From Coriolopsis trogii (taxonomy: Eukaryota > Basidiomycota > Agaricomycetes > Polyporales > Polyporaceae): 64,000 nt of DNA. Position 1 is the stretch's first letter, and the number at the start of each line of letters is the position of its first letter. Below, piece by piece: positions 37,148-47,422 of this stretch. The stretch is taken from positions 186,001-250,000 of the forward strand of contig JAHYIO010000030.1 of NCBI GenBank assembly GCA_020543525.1. Reading direction: 5' to 3'. Below the pieces are notes generated by a model, which had not been told where the DNA came from, made no database searches, and worked only from the letters and a program-made list of their open reading frames with translations. A program made the position numbers and the translations under genes.

Positions 37148-37658
37148 CCGAATCCCAGCCACCGTGCTTTGCGCCTAGATCTCTTGACCTGAGATAGCGG
37201 AGGGCGTATGTGAGGGGTCAGTCAACAATGGCGATAAGCGTGCATGCCACGTACCTCCCGCAACAACCGGCAAAAAGGCAGGTATAATTTGGTACGAATG
37301 ATTTGACGATGAAGATGCGGGTGCTGGTCCAGGTGAAGAAGTGGTCGAGCGTTCGCGGTGTTGCAGAGCACTGGATATGTCAGGGCAACGTGGAACAATG
37401 ACCGAGCAAGGGACTGTGTTGTGGAAATCGTACCCAAGGTATGTTCGACCCACCTCATTCATTCACTGTTAGCACTCACCGTCGGGGTGATTGCATGTTC
37501 CCGAATGTCGCCTACTTATACACACGCAGCTCACGTCGGCGTTGGCACGGCATAAGAATGGCAGACAATAGCACAAACACAACAGGTACCAAATACACAT
37601 GAAGAGAAGCAAGGTGGTACGGAAGCACCCCAAGACGATCACTGTATGCGCCCCAACA
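37148..37658. other. intergenic, 3' region of the coiled-coil gene
   Basis: About 0.5 kb. The left boundary of segmental block I falls near 37515. No gene is supported; a small Leu/Cys-rich minus-strand frame (37469-37699) is probably an accidental extension past the stop of the next gene. Confidence 0.4.
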
Positions 37659-38770
37659 TCAGCCTGCGACGTCCCAGATTGCGCGAAGCCGAAGACCACT
37701 CACCCGAGTCGTCCCATTTTCCCCGTTCGCATGCCCGTTCGCATGCGCAGCCGCTGCTGCTGCTGCCGCCGCCGCCGCACCTCTCCCTCTCCCCCGACCT
37801 CGTCCACGCCCGCGCGCTCGACGAGGGGTGCCCTGTCCCCTCCTCGCAGGCTCCGGAGGTTGCCCGTGCTCAGCCGCGAAGCCTTGTACAACCTGAAGAT
37901 GCTGCTGCGGGAGAGGCTCCGTAGGCATCGGCTGGAGTGGCGGGGCGTGCACCATATGTGCTGGCGGCGGCGGCGGAATGTGTCCATGGGCATGTCCGTG
38001 TCCGTGCGCGTGCACGGGTCCGATTCCGGGTGGCGGAGGAGGGTATGGGTGAGGATGTGCGTGTGCGTGGGTCATAGGAGGAGCGGGATGCATCTGCGGC
38101 TGCGGGTGAATGGGGGGTTGCGCTGGCGGTGGGGGAGTCGGTGGGCTTGCTTGATGAATGGGCGCCGGAGGACCTTCTGTGCCACCGAGCGGGACGGGAA
38201 CGGTGTAGGAGTAGTATTGAGGTGGAATGGGGTCGCGTTCGAGGTAGTGCAGGAGGGTGGGCTGCGCGGGGACGGCGATGTCGACGGCATCAAGGAGGAG
38301 ACTAGTAGTGTATGGATCGTTGGTCAAGGAATGACCGAGAGGGAGGGTAGGATCACGTACTTGCACTCTTCCTGTAGTCGTTTCAACTTCTCGTCTGCGC
38401 GAGCCAGCAGGTGCTCCATCTCTGTATGCCTCTTGTGTACCCGCTCAGGACTATGCTTCGTCACGCAACGATACGTTCACGCACCGCTGTCACTTTGTCG
38501 TATCTCTCTCTCAAGGACTGAAACCTGAACATCGTCAATCACCCCTCACGAAACCGGTGGCCAGTCATCACGAACTTCTCCTTGTACCGAGGACCACGAT
38601 GGCCAGACATTGATGGCTAAGTATCGCTCAGCTAAGAATGCTATTCTCACGTTGACGATTTGCGAGATGCTCACCTTGAGGCCGCTTGCAGAAGGACCTG
38701 GGGTATTGGAGGGGCCTGGTGGGGGGACATAAGTCGCCAGGCTTGATGTTCTCGAGAGGTCGTCGGCCAT
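37659..38770 (-). CDS. coiled-coil, Pro/His-rich protein (possible INO80 subunit F-like), copy 1
   Basis: ATG at 38770; exon 1 ends at 38675 (32 codons, MADDLSRTSSLATYVPPPGP). One or two short exons follow carrying FQSLRERYDKVTA, with uncertain borders. Next comes RHTEMEHLLARADEKLKRLQ, joined by a GTACGT intron to EECNLLLDAVDIAVPAQP and TLLHYLERDPIPPQYYS. A long Pro/His region follows (HAHAHPHPYPPPPP), then Arg-Gly repeats, 11 Ala and HANGHANGENG to the stop near 37659. The helical part ending in LLLDAV resembles the INO80 complex subunit F coiled coil, which would make it a chromatin-remodelling subunit, but this is only a pattern impression. There is no membrane helix. A second copy is at 51029-52133 and a 3' fragment at 35005. 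Long plus-strand frames here are shadows of the GC-rich gene. Confidence 0.6.
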
Positions 38771-38944
38771 CGAGTATGCACTGTCAGACACAGTGATGTA
38801 GGCGTACTACGGAGAGTGAGAGTTACTCCAAGACCAGACAGTTGCAGACTGAGACGAGCACTGAACAAGCAACAACGCTAGCAGATAGACTCAACTGGTG
38901 TAAATTTAGACGCCTCATATTTTGGTTTGAAACTACACTAGGAA

Positions 38945-39015
38945 TCCGATATGGTGTAGTGGCTAACATTATCGCCTCTCACGCGATAGCCCGGGGTTCG
39001 ATTCCCCGTGTCGGA
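38945..39015 (+). tRNA. tRNA-Glu (anticodon CTC)
   Basis: The 71 nt cloverleaf has acceptor TCCGATA/TGTCGGA, anticodon loop CTCTCAC (CTC), T arm CCGGGGTTCGATTCCCCG and a GGTGTAGTGG D region. It lies between the coiled-coil gene and the first small hydrophilic gene of block I; its partner is at 52288. Confidence 0.95.
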
Positions 39016-39293
39016 ACTCCAGGATCTTCATATATCCTTTTTTGCGCATCCACCGCAGATATGATAACGTCCAAGCCAGGAGAAACTCTCCTCGCAAGAC
39101 AATTCGAAGAGTTGGTGTGCGACAGATATTGTACTTCGGTATATTCGGCGAGTCTCTATTGTACAACCTTTGAATATGCCAGTCATGCTGCATGCAACTT
39201 CGTCTAATCCTCGACTACTGGACCGTCAATTCCACGCGTCAAGGTCCGTAAAGTCTGCCTACGGGGGACAACTCGACATCATGCCATCAGAGT

Positions 39294-39787
39294 TCAAACG
39301 TTCGACCGGATCTGCCCACCCATGGCGTCGTTGCCCACCGTGCCCCCGTTGTTAGTGAGCGAACCCTGCGCGTTGCGGGGTGGAAGAGGTGGCTGCGCTG
39401 TCGTAGTCGTTGACGGGGAAGATGCAGCGTGACTCCCGCCTTCCATACGGGCGATGCCTTCCTCTGTCTGTTGGCGGCCGACTTGAGCTTCAGGGTGGCC
39501 GCGGGTGTTCGTGCCTGTGGCAGAGTCGACGAAGTCCATCGCGTTACCGCGGATGTTGTTGCCGATACCTGTGGGTGGGATCAGTGATCGGTTTCGGGCG
39601 GGATGGATGCGAGCGAGGGGCTGCCGACCTTGTACGGTCTCGAAAGCACCCCTGTTCGTGTTCGTGGTCAGTGCTTGTTCGCGAGCGAGAAACCAACATG
39701 TGGAAGTTCTTACTTGACTGCGGTACCGAGGCCTCCGCCGATAGAGCCGCCACGAGTGGTGCTTCCGTTGGTCGAGTTGGTAGTCAT
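39294..39787 (-). CDS. small hydrophilic fungal protein, family E, copy 1
   Basis: ATG at 39787, stop TGA at 39294, three exons. Exon 1 (MTTNSTNGSTTRGGSIGGG...AVK) joins exon 2 across a GTAAGA intron completing Lys. Exon 2 (GAFETVQ) joins exon 3 across a second intron completing Gly. Exon 3 carries GIGNNIRGNAMDFVDSATG, then HPEAQVGRQQTEEGIARMEG and a Ser/Thr/Pro-rich tail ending GGTVGNDAMGGQIRSNV. The product is about 120 residues, Gly/Asn/Gln-rich, with no membrane helix or signal peptide. The same plan (G-A-x-E-x-V-x-G-h-G-x-N-h-R-G, then an HPE/HTE-x3-GR-x3-E-x-GhA block) occurs in its neighbour at 40258. Function is unknown; composition suggests an abundant stress or hydrophilin-like protein. 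The duplicate is at 52597. Confidence 0.72.
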
Positions 39788-40257
39788 GTTTAGGGTATGC
39801 GTCGGGTGAATGTGCGGGTATTCTTAAAGACTTCAAGTTGTGGGTGAATGACGACTCGGAGCGAGGAGCTTGGGGCTTATATGTATGTGTGACATGGCGG
39901 GGACGCGGATTGCGCTGGTTGCTGCCCCACAGGAGTCATGACATAGTTGTGAGAACATCTAGGCATTCGAAGTGGAGTTGGTGCAGGTTTGGACCGTTTG
40001 GTACAGGTCGCCGTGAATGACGTATGCGGAGAGAGGAAGTGTAAGGAGTCAGGCGTCTACTCTACTGTATTCGGGCACTCTCGGCTGGGACTGATAACTT
40101 TAAGACCACCACCACCAGAAATGTGAGGAAAAAGAATCGTTAGCGGATGCAATTTGTATGTACAATTCCAACACTGCTGTTTGTATGCGAAACCCAAATC
40201 CCTACACGTTTCTGAAGGCAACGTTGTCAATGCAAAGTAAATGATCAAGCAGGCGGT
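39788..40257. other. promoter region of family E copy 1 and 3' flank of family F copy 1
   Basis: About 0.47 kb without a gene. It holds the TATA box noted separately. The half next to 40257 is strongly diverged from the matching part of block II (53091-53676), which contains extra sequence. Confidence 0.45.
39877..39883 (-). promoter_or_regulatory. TATA box of family E copy 1
   Basis: ATATAAG on the minus strand lies 90 bp before the ATG at 39787. The duplicate gene has TATAAA at the same distance (53174-53179). CATGTCACA just upstream is conserved in both. Confidence 0.6.
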
Positions 40258-40993
40258 TCACGCTAGCTGTTTCGGTTCTCCTCCAAGCTCGTAACGGTCC
40301 GGCGCAGGCCCCGTCTCGCTGCCTTGCTGCCGCGTCGCAAACTCGCGATTGTTCGACCCTCCGAAACCCGCGCCAGATTCAGGCGCACCACGCCCGCCTG
40401 CCGAGTACTGCTGCTGATACGGCGCCTCGGCGACCGCAGTCTCGGGACCACCGTTCCCGAACCCTGCAGACATGGCGCTCGACGGTCCGAGGGTGTTCCC
40501 TTCCTGCGCGAGCGGCGCGTCGCCGTACTCAGGGTTGGGCTGGTAGTGCGACTGCCATGAGTCGCGTTTCCCTGAGCCAGCTGACATTGCGGTGGCTGCG
40601 CCTGGTCCGCCGGTGAGCTTCGCCATGCCGCTTTCGACCTCGCGGCGTCCTTGGTGAGTTTCGGGATGTGGCGCTTTGCCTGTGTTGGTGGAGGAGTCGA
40701 GCGCGTCCATGAAGTGACCGCGGAGGTTGTCTCCGAGACCTGATAATATTGAAGAGTCAATATTCGTTACGTTAACGATGGAGTCCATAGGTACTCCAGG
40801 AAAGCGGGAGGAAATTGCACCGCACCATGAACTACTTCCGTTGCTCCCCTGCGAAACCATACGTTATCCCTCGCTGCTCAGCTGCATTTTGCACCAGAGT
40901 GTACGCATACCTCAGTTTCTGACCCACAGAGCCACCTCGCTTTTGTCCTGGGGCTGTTTCGACGTTGTTTGTGGTGCGTCCGATGCTGGACAT
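40258..40993 (-). CDS. small hydrophilic fungal protein, family F, copy 1
   Basis: ATG at 40993, stop TGA at 40258, three exons. Exon 1 is MSSIGRTTNNVETAPGQKRG to KLR. A 22-23 nt exon 2 encodes GATEVVHG. Exon 3 continues GLGDNLRGHFMDALDSSTNT, HPETHQGRREVESGMAKLTG and a long Gly/Ala/Gln tail with PYQQQYSAGGRGAP and PAPDRYELGGEPKQLA at the end. The product is about 195 residues. Exon 2/3 clearly parallels family E next door (GAFETVQ + GIGNNIRG), so E and F are ancient tandem relatives. There is no signal or membrane segment. The tiny exon makes automatic predictions prone to use the frame running through intron 2. The duplicate is at 53677. Confidence 0.74.
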
Positions 40994-41052
40994 AGTGCAA
41001 TGGTGATCGCTTAGGGATAGTATTGAGTGTGCTGCTCAGAACGGACGAATCC

Positions 41053-41058
41053 ATATAT
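41053..41058 (-). promoter_or_regulatory. TATA-like box of family F copy 1
   Basis: ATATAT on the minus strand lies 60 bp before the ATG at 40993. Block II has ATATC/GATATA at the matching place (54473-54478), 64 bp before its ATG. Confidence 0.4.
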
Positions 41059-42415
41059 GAGTGTCCGCAAGCGACTCGAGTCTATGACGAGATGGTGGCG
41101 GGTGGGGCTTGTGTCGGTGACGTCGGGGGAGTCGGGGTGAGGGTTAGGAGTATGACGACGATCCGGACAGAAGGTTGGCGCTGGTCATATGTTGCATGGA
41201 CTTGTTGCGTACTCACTTATCTTCGCGCTAGATTCTCCCTCTTCCCGCTCTTTCCCCCCGCGCGCGTGCGTGATTTAATGCTGGCTTTGCTGGCGCATCG
41301 CGTTCCTGAGCGTAACAGAGAAAGATCAGCGGCTGGAAAGCCGGGTATAGTGTAGTTGACGCTTTGCGTTATACCATATCCGAGTCCAGACGGCTCTGAC
41401 TGTGAGTGATCCATCTATTCTTCGCGAAGTCGACCTGTCGCGGCGTTATCAGTACTACAAATTCCATGACATACCAGAAGCACAAGGATGGGATTGCGGC
41501 ATTACCCCCGGCACAGAGGATAGCGCACAGGTTGTTGATTTGTCTCACCGACATGGTCGTGTCTGCAATCTCGGTCGCGGGTGAATACTTCAATAACAAA
41601 CCTACCAGTCGATGGAGCACCAAGAGCCACATCCGCTCAGACATCTTCATCTTGCATCATGTCTCACTATCGTGACGTTGCTCAAGGATGTCGCCTTCTC
41701 GCGCTTCTCTGAGACCGAATTTGCGCATCTGCGTACGAAGGACGTCTCGTGGTCCAGTGCGGTCGTCGAGAAGGATGACCTGGACCACTCTACGACGGGT
41801 CTCCAAGAAGATAAGCCATCCGGGCTCCGCGTCGCATCCTATTCACGAATGTAACTCTGTGGAGATAGCATCTTAGTGCCTTGCGAGAAGCCGCGGATGC
41901 ACTTACAGAATGGTATAAGTAGGAAGCCCTGAGCGAGCGTAACCTCCCACCCAATAAACACTGAAGAAGCCGCTCACTGCCCCACCTATGCATCGGAGAC
42001 CCGGAGCCGCCCCTCCCTCATCTTCTTCTCCATACGCGCCGCCCCGAACGACCGGATTACTGACAGGTGGTCTACCTTTGACATTTCAAGCCTAGCACGG
42101 ATCCATCTCCTGATTCACCCATTACGGAATTCCCTCATCGCGCTGATCTTTGTCGTCTGCACTGAGCCACACCACACGGCATAAAACGCAGTGCTGGAGA
42201 CGCAGCATATCGCGGCCTTCGCGCAGAGCGGCGCGCCGCCTATGATCGGACGACCAGCCAGCGGCATGCCGTTGGCGCGCGCACGCCGTTGAGTCCACAT
42301 TCCCGTATAAGAGGTGCGTGAACTGCCATGGTCTCTTTCACCACCCCCACCTACGATCTTTCTCGTCTTTCCACTTCTCGTGAACGACGCACACGCTCGT
42401 CTGCGTTCATCACAA

Positions 42416-42574
42416 CCGGGTGCACCCCGTGCCGATGTCCTTGGGCACCACACACTCGTGCCTCGCGAGGGCGCGCTCAGTTGGGTGCGCATCGCTTGCT
42501 GAGTCGTGGCGGCCGCAAGGATTGGTACGGGCGAATCTACCGGCTGCGGTGAACGCAGTGGCGACGTCGCGTCC
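42416..42574. repeat. near-identical core shared with 55876-56034
   Basis: Over about 159 bp I count only two or three differences between the two segmental blocks, while sequence just outside differs at many sites and has indels. Open frames exist on both strands (for example WRPQGLVRANLPAAVNAV on plus), but silent sites are as conserved as others. Confidence 0.75.
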
Positions 42575-43133
42575 GTCCGTCCTCCTCGCAGCGATGTCGC
42601 TGTGTCGATAGATGGGTGGACAGCCCATGGGGGCTGACGCTGGTGTAGTACGTACGTATTCTGCGCGATCGTGCTGCTCAAATGTTTGGAGGTAGCCATG
42701 GAGCGATGGACAGCACCTCGGTGGAGCGAGGGTGAGTAGGACGGAAGCAATGCACGCCAAACGCACCTTGTGGGCCTATGGAGAAGCTCGGCTAGGCCAA
42801 GGCCTCGTCGGCGAGAATTAGCTTCTTCAGGGTTGGCGGCGGGAACAGGGCGGGATAGGGAAAAGAGACACCAAGGTGTGCAGGCCGTCGGGCGGCGTGC
42901 ATGGATCATGGTGACAGGCATCGCATTGTAGGCGCACGCCGATGTAGCTATTGCCAGGATGAGATGAACGTCAGTCGAAATGCGGTATGAGGCAAATGAC
43001 AGGCTTAACGCTTGTGCGGTATCTCCTCGCAATCTCCTGAGACGAGACGCGTGAGTGTCAGGAGGCTGTCAAGCAACCGTGAGTGTGATTGACCCTTCCT
43101 CTTGCAGGGTTCAGGCCTGGATGTTCTCCCGAA

Positions 43134-46100
43134 TCAGTCGGGCAAGGGGCGAGGTGGAGATTGGGAGGTGAGCCTCAACTTCTTTGCAGGGTTAACTACG
43201 TGCCGCTGCAGGGTGTCGTTCTTTGTCTGGGTCGTGAAGGTACGATCATGAGGTCCTGCTGTCGAGGGGCAGCCTCCTAGCTGTCCACCGATCGCCCCGC
43301 AATCGCCACCAGGTATATGGGCGATTGTGACTAGCCAGTTGAGTGTCGCATGTTCTGGAGGTTCCGATTCTAAGTCATAAAGATATGATCGAACGGGCTT
43401 GACGGGCTGGCTGAAGAGTGTTGACAGGACCGCAGGGAGGTGAGGCGAATCGGCCTTGGCTGCATTGCATGTTAGACGCTATCGGAGGGGTGAAAGTCGC
43501 CTCCTTACTGATCATGTTCAGAGCGCCCATGACGTACTCGTCTTCGACTCGCGTAGGCAGAAGTGAGCTCTGCTTCAGCTGTAGCGCCGTCGGTCTCCTC
43601 TCAGGGTCGTGCTGCAAAAGCCATGTGATGACTTTGAGGGATCAAGTCAGAGGTGTCCAAGGATCCAACAGGAGTATAGACGTACTCTGCTTCTGTCGAG
43701 TACGCTTCGAATCCCAGTCGCTCGGGAAGTTGATGGTGGGGAGGCGCAGTTGTGGAAGTACATTGTACCTCTCGGAGTCCGTCTTAAACAGATAGTTCAT
43801 CTCGAAGAAAACAATCTGTAACATCCCGCTCAACGTGGACGTACGCCAGCATAGATAAACAGACACTCACACCCAGGCTATACATGTCGGCCTTGGCGCT
43901 GTTGGAATGCTTCTTCTTCTCAGATCCGTGCTTGCGTTCCATCTCGGGGGCCATGTATAGCTTCGTGCCAACGTCTAATGCAGAGCTTCAGTCTCGACTC
44001 TTGGCGAAAAGCTTGGCACTGTACCTAACGTGATCTCTTCGTCAAAATGGTCCTTGCGGGACTTGTCCGAGGGGTCGACGGCAGCCATACTCTCCGTAGC
44101 GAGACCGAAGTCTCCAACTGCGCGTGTGTAAGCGAGGCGCAATCGTAATCAGAGCAATAGACTATTACCTTTGCAGTCACCATTGGCATCTGCAAAGAAC
44201 AGTGTCAGCGGAACGCGAACTCAGAAGACAGACTTGTGGAGGACGAACCTACGAAGATGTTCGTCAATTTGATGTCCCTGTGAAGCTACGGTGGCTTGAG
44301 TCTAGCTATTCCGGCTAAATATAGCTTCGATACATCACTCACGATCCCGAGGCTGGACATGTGAATAAGCGCGTCCAGGATCTGGTGGAATAGCCGCCAA
44401 GCCTCTTCTTCATCCAAGCCTTCCGCGATTCGCTACGGAATAAGCTCTCGATGAATCCAAAAGCATATGAAGCTGACGAACCTCTCGCAACGTCTGCCTT
44501 TCGACAAATTCCTGTATATCACATGAGACCCAATACAGCGTAGAATATGAGCCAGAATATGTGAATGCGTACCATCTGTATGTATAACGTGCGTCGCAAC
44601 GACGGCGCCGGGCGAGGAGAAGGCTCTCTTCGCATGATTCCATTTCCCCTCCCCATGATATCGATGGGTCTGCCTTTGGGGACAAGAAACGGATCATCCT
44701 CGTCGTCGATGTCAAAGAGGTCATCGCTGCTTTCGCTGCCGTCATTGGTATCGTCGTTCTGGGAGCTCGTCCGAGAGAAGTGAATACTGGGGAAGGTGGA
44801 GGTACGACTCGTCCCACCGACAGAGTCGAGGTCCTTCAGGTCGTATGTCGTGAAGTGCCCGTCGTCGTCGGTGGAGCGCTTCGGCCGCGATGTCATACCA
44901 TCATTTGTCTTGTCCATCGTCGGCTCGGATTCTTCAGACTCTGATCCAGGATTGGGCAAGGGCGTAGCTTCCGAGGTTTCAATCCATGTCGTGTAGTAGC
45001 GCACGATGAAACGATGGTTGAGCCGACTTAACGCGCTGACCTCTCGGAAAATCTTGTCGTTCCCCACGTCGGTCAGCTTGATCTTCTTCACTAAATTGAG
45101 ACGGTCAGCACATCCGTCGTGCTATGTGATCTAGAACGTACCCGCGTATATCCTATTGTCAATCAGGTTCCTAGCTTTCACTACCTGGCCGAATCCTCCT
45201 CGTCCCTAGTGACCATCAGCGATAGCCCCATAATAGACATGTGTATAGCCCTTACGAGGATTTCCAGCTCCTCCCAATCTTCTTTCCATCTGCTCGCATG
45301 CCTCGTGGTCGGAGGCGGACGCGACAGGAAGTAATCGGTCTCGGGAGAGCCAACAGCAAAGCCGTTGACAGTCGGCGTCTTCGGCGCTGCGCCTTGTTGT
45401 CAAACTCTGATCCAACTATCTGATAGAGAGACTGCGTACCTGCGAATGGGATCGTCGGCGTACGGTTGTTCGCGGACGAAACCTGGGGCGAAGTGAGATC
45501 TGCCAGGAGGCTCTGACAAGTGACGCCGCTCTTCTTGTGTGGCGACAGCATGATCGCTGCCTTCTGAGACAAATGGATGGAGATAGAGGCTAATTCGCAT
45601 TGATTTAGTAGGACGGCTAAGGAGTCGAAGAGGCGACCTACAGAATCGCAAAGCCGTTTGTGGACCGGGGTAGCGCTCCATAACGTTCCGCCCTAACAAC
45701 ATCTGCAACAGTACAATCCCGACCGAGTGTATGTCGCGACTCTTGGTGTAATTGAGCTTGGACTCGAGTGGAGGCATCCTACAGCACCGGTGAATCTGGG
45801 ACATTGCCACACCATGCGAGTTCACTTACCATCCATCGGATACCGCGTCGTCGTCAACCTTGGGATCGGCGTTGAAGCCGAACGGGTCCGACCGATGCAG
45901 ATCGAGCAGCCGAACGTGGAAGCCTACCTTGAAGATCTTCACGGTTTTCGAAGGACCGCCGGAATCTTCTCTCGGCGCAAGTCCGATGCACCTGAGATTG
46001 AGGCCTGTAGGTTCTTAGCCAGCCTGCTATACTTCAACCGCTGAAGATAGCTACCTCTATGTACAATGTCTGCATGGTGAATTGAATGGAGGGCCGACAG

Positions 46101-46868
46101 TATTTGGCTGAGGTATTCCTGCGAATGGAGTTAAGTACACCGATTGACGGTGCTGTCTGCCTGAGTGACCCACAATAGCTCGCTCCTCACGCAGACACTC
46201 CGTGTCCTCGAGTACGTCATAGAGCGTCATGGAGGGACGCTGTTCGCTCAAGACCAGTAGACGTGGTGGCGAGTTGGCACTTGGGGTTGTCAACTTGGCG
46301 GCGAGTACGGCCAGGAGATTCGGGTGGCGTATGGACGTTAGGCGTTGAAGTTCGCTCTCGACCTGCTTGAGCTTCTTCATACCTGCATACGGTCAGACGA
46401 TAAGTTCCGAGGAGAGACATTTACGGACCTTGATTAGTCGTGTAGTAGTGAGACATGAAGGTGATAGATAGCATCTCGAGCCGCAAGCTCGTCAGGGGCT
46501 CGTCGCAAATCGGATCCGCTTGGTACACCGTTCCAAGGCATTCTGAAGTCTACATAAACTACAACCCCGCGAGGACGCAGCGCGCTCAAAACCTTACCTT
46601 GCTTTGGATGGAAGAGGCGTACGCGGTAGAAGGAGTGGCCTCTCCACTTGATCTCACGCTCAAAGGTCTCAATGGGAGTGGCGTCTTCTGACGCGGGTAC
46701 CTCCGTAGCGTCGGACAATGCGCGGCGTCGAGCCTGTTGAAGTCGCTCACGCTCGAGGAGTATGTGCCAAGAGACGAACAGAGATGGCGCCCACAAGTCA
46801 TTAGTCACTATTGCCCAATACAGAAGGTAGCGTGACTGCTCATCGCTCATTCGGGAGCTTGAGTTCAT
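43134..46868 (-). CDS. truncated GCN2-like kinase with new N- and C-termini
   Basis: An ATG at 46868 lies in unrelated DNA and reads in frame (MNSSSRMSDEQ ... VSWHILL) into GCN2 sequence at ERERLQQARRRALSDATEV. All of the pseudokinase and kinase follows: CLGTVYQAD, SQILSALHSIHHADIVHR, GRGGFGQVV, YAVKKIKL, LHRDIKLTNIF, GDFGLATES, KLYMAPEME. After the first residues of the HisRS-like domain (EHATLNWLV) it continues in frame into the duplicated block for about 65 residues (TIAHIPGGDCGAIGGQL) to a TGA at 43134. I found no frameshift or stop in the exons checked. Differences from the parent are mostly silent; amino-acid changes are mild (V/M, K/R, R/K, Y/H, D/G). RWD, most of HisRS and the C-terminal domain are missing, so GCN1 binding and tRNA sensing should be lost. 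About 900-1,000 residues if expressed. A pseudogene cannot be excluded. Confidence 0.65.
43329..46758. repeat. GCN2: duplicated internal segment of GCN2 (copy of 7868-11310)
   Basis: Colinear with 7868-11310 from TGACTAGCCAGTTGAG to CTCACGCTCGAG, including all introns, so it was copied as DNA and not through mRNA. Introns are heavily diverged; exons are close. Both edges are abrupt and lie inside coding exons. Confidence 0.92.
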
Positions 46869-47347
46869 CGCCTCTCTCGCCTCCAATCCCCAACTCGAAC
46901 GCCCATTGGCACGCTGTCTATTGTACCCCACACGCTCAGTAGACTTTCTACGCCTTTCCGTGCCTCGTTGTCAAACACGGGAGCGACGGGCGAGCACTCA
47001 CTCACGAGTCACACTGTAGCTGCTGAATACAAGCGACACCTCATCATCGCCCCCGGTGTTGGGACTAGGGAGCCGCTCGAGCAATTTTGAGGCTCAGTGG
47101 GCAAGGGCCATCACGTGTGTGGGTGCATGTCCTTCCTTTAGAATGTAGCTCTCATATAGGGCATTCTTGAATAGATCACTGTGGCGAAAATCAGTGATCA
47201 TATTGTTGATCTTGAAACCGCGCTCCGTGCATCTCTGGCACATTTCGTCTCAATCTGTTACAGGAAAGGTGTGTTGCTGCTCCGGCCACAATTCGCTATT
47301 GTAGAGTGTGCCGCTGTACAGGCTGTACTCATGGACGCTCAGCAGCA
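46869..47347. other. spacer between divergent GCN2-like and FunK1 genes
   Basis: About 0.5 kb of unique sequence. It should contain the promoter, if any, of the truncated GCN2-like gene (minus) and that of the FunK1 gene (plus). No clear minus-strand TATA box is seen near 46868. Confidence 0.4.
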
Positions 47348-47355
47348 TATAAATA
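47348..47355 (+). promoter_or_regulatory. TATA box of the FunK1 gene
   Basis: TATAAATA lies 75 bp before the ATG at 47423, followed by an A/C-rich leader (CCACCACCGG, ACAACAACCC). Confidence 0.7.
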
Positions 47356-47422
47356 CCATACCACCACCGGCCATGGAACCTACAACAACCCTACCTTCCT
47401 GTCCGTACTCTCTTCCTACAAT

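Larger units (their letters stand above)
40994..43133. other. downstream part of segmental block I, no firm gene
   Basis: About 2.1 kb is colinear with 54410-56640. A minus-strand frame at about 41650-41850 (RMRRGARMAYLL) has a one-base indel relative to block II. A 305-codon minus-strand frame at 42115-43032 is not open in block II. A CATAAAA box at 42180-42186 aligns with TATAAAAA at 55636 and may start a plus-strand transcript. Within it, 42416-42574 is almost identical to block II. Confidence 0.45.
37515..43328. repeat. segmental duplication, block I (with 50882-56834)
   Basis: About 5.8 kb is colinear with 50882-56834 in the same orientation. Both contain, in order, the coiled-coil gene, tRNA-Glu, two small hydrophilic-protein genes and a 2.3 kb downstream region. 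Exons and the tRNA are well conserved; introns and spacers carry many substitutions and indels. The right end is sharp: both blocks read ATATGGGCGATTG, after which block I passes into GCN2-derived DNA and block II into other sequence. Confidence 0.88.

Noticed and set aside
37599..38528. 309-codon plus-strand open frame (and its counterpart at 50969-51670)
   Set aside because: Both are Arg/Cys-rich shadows of the Pro/His-rich minus-strand coiled-coil genes.
42115..43032. 305-codon minus-strand open frame
   Set aside because: The colinear region of block II is interrupted, composition is Ser/Arg/Thr-rich and no motif or homologue pattern is visible.
43329..46758. Treating the second GCN2 segment as an assembly artefact or simple dead copy
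   Set aside because: Introns differ extensively from the parent, so it is not a misassembly; exons lack disabling changes where checked and differ mostly at silent sites.
43329..46758. Retrocopy origin of the GCN2 segment
   Set aside because: All introns of the parent are present at the same places.
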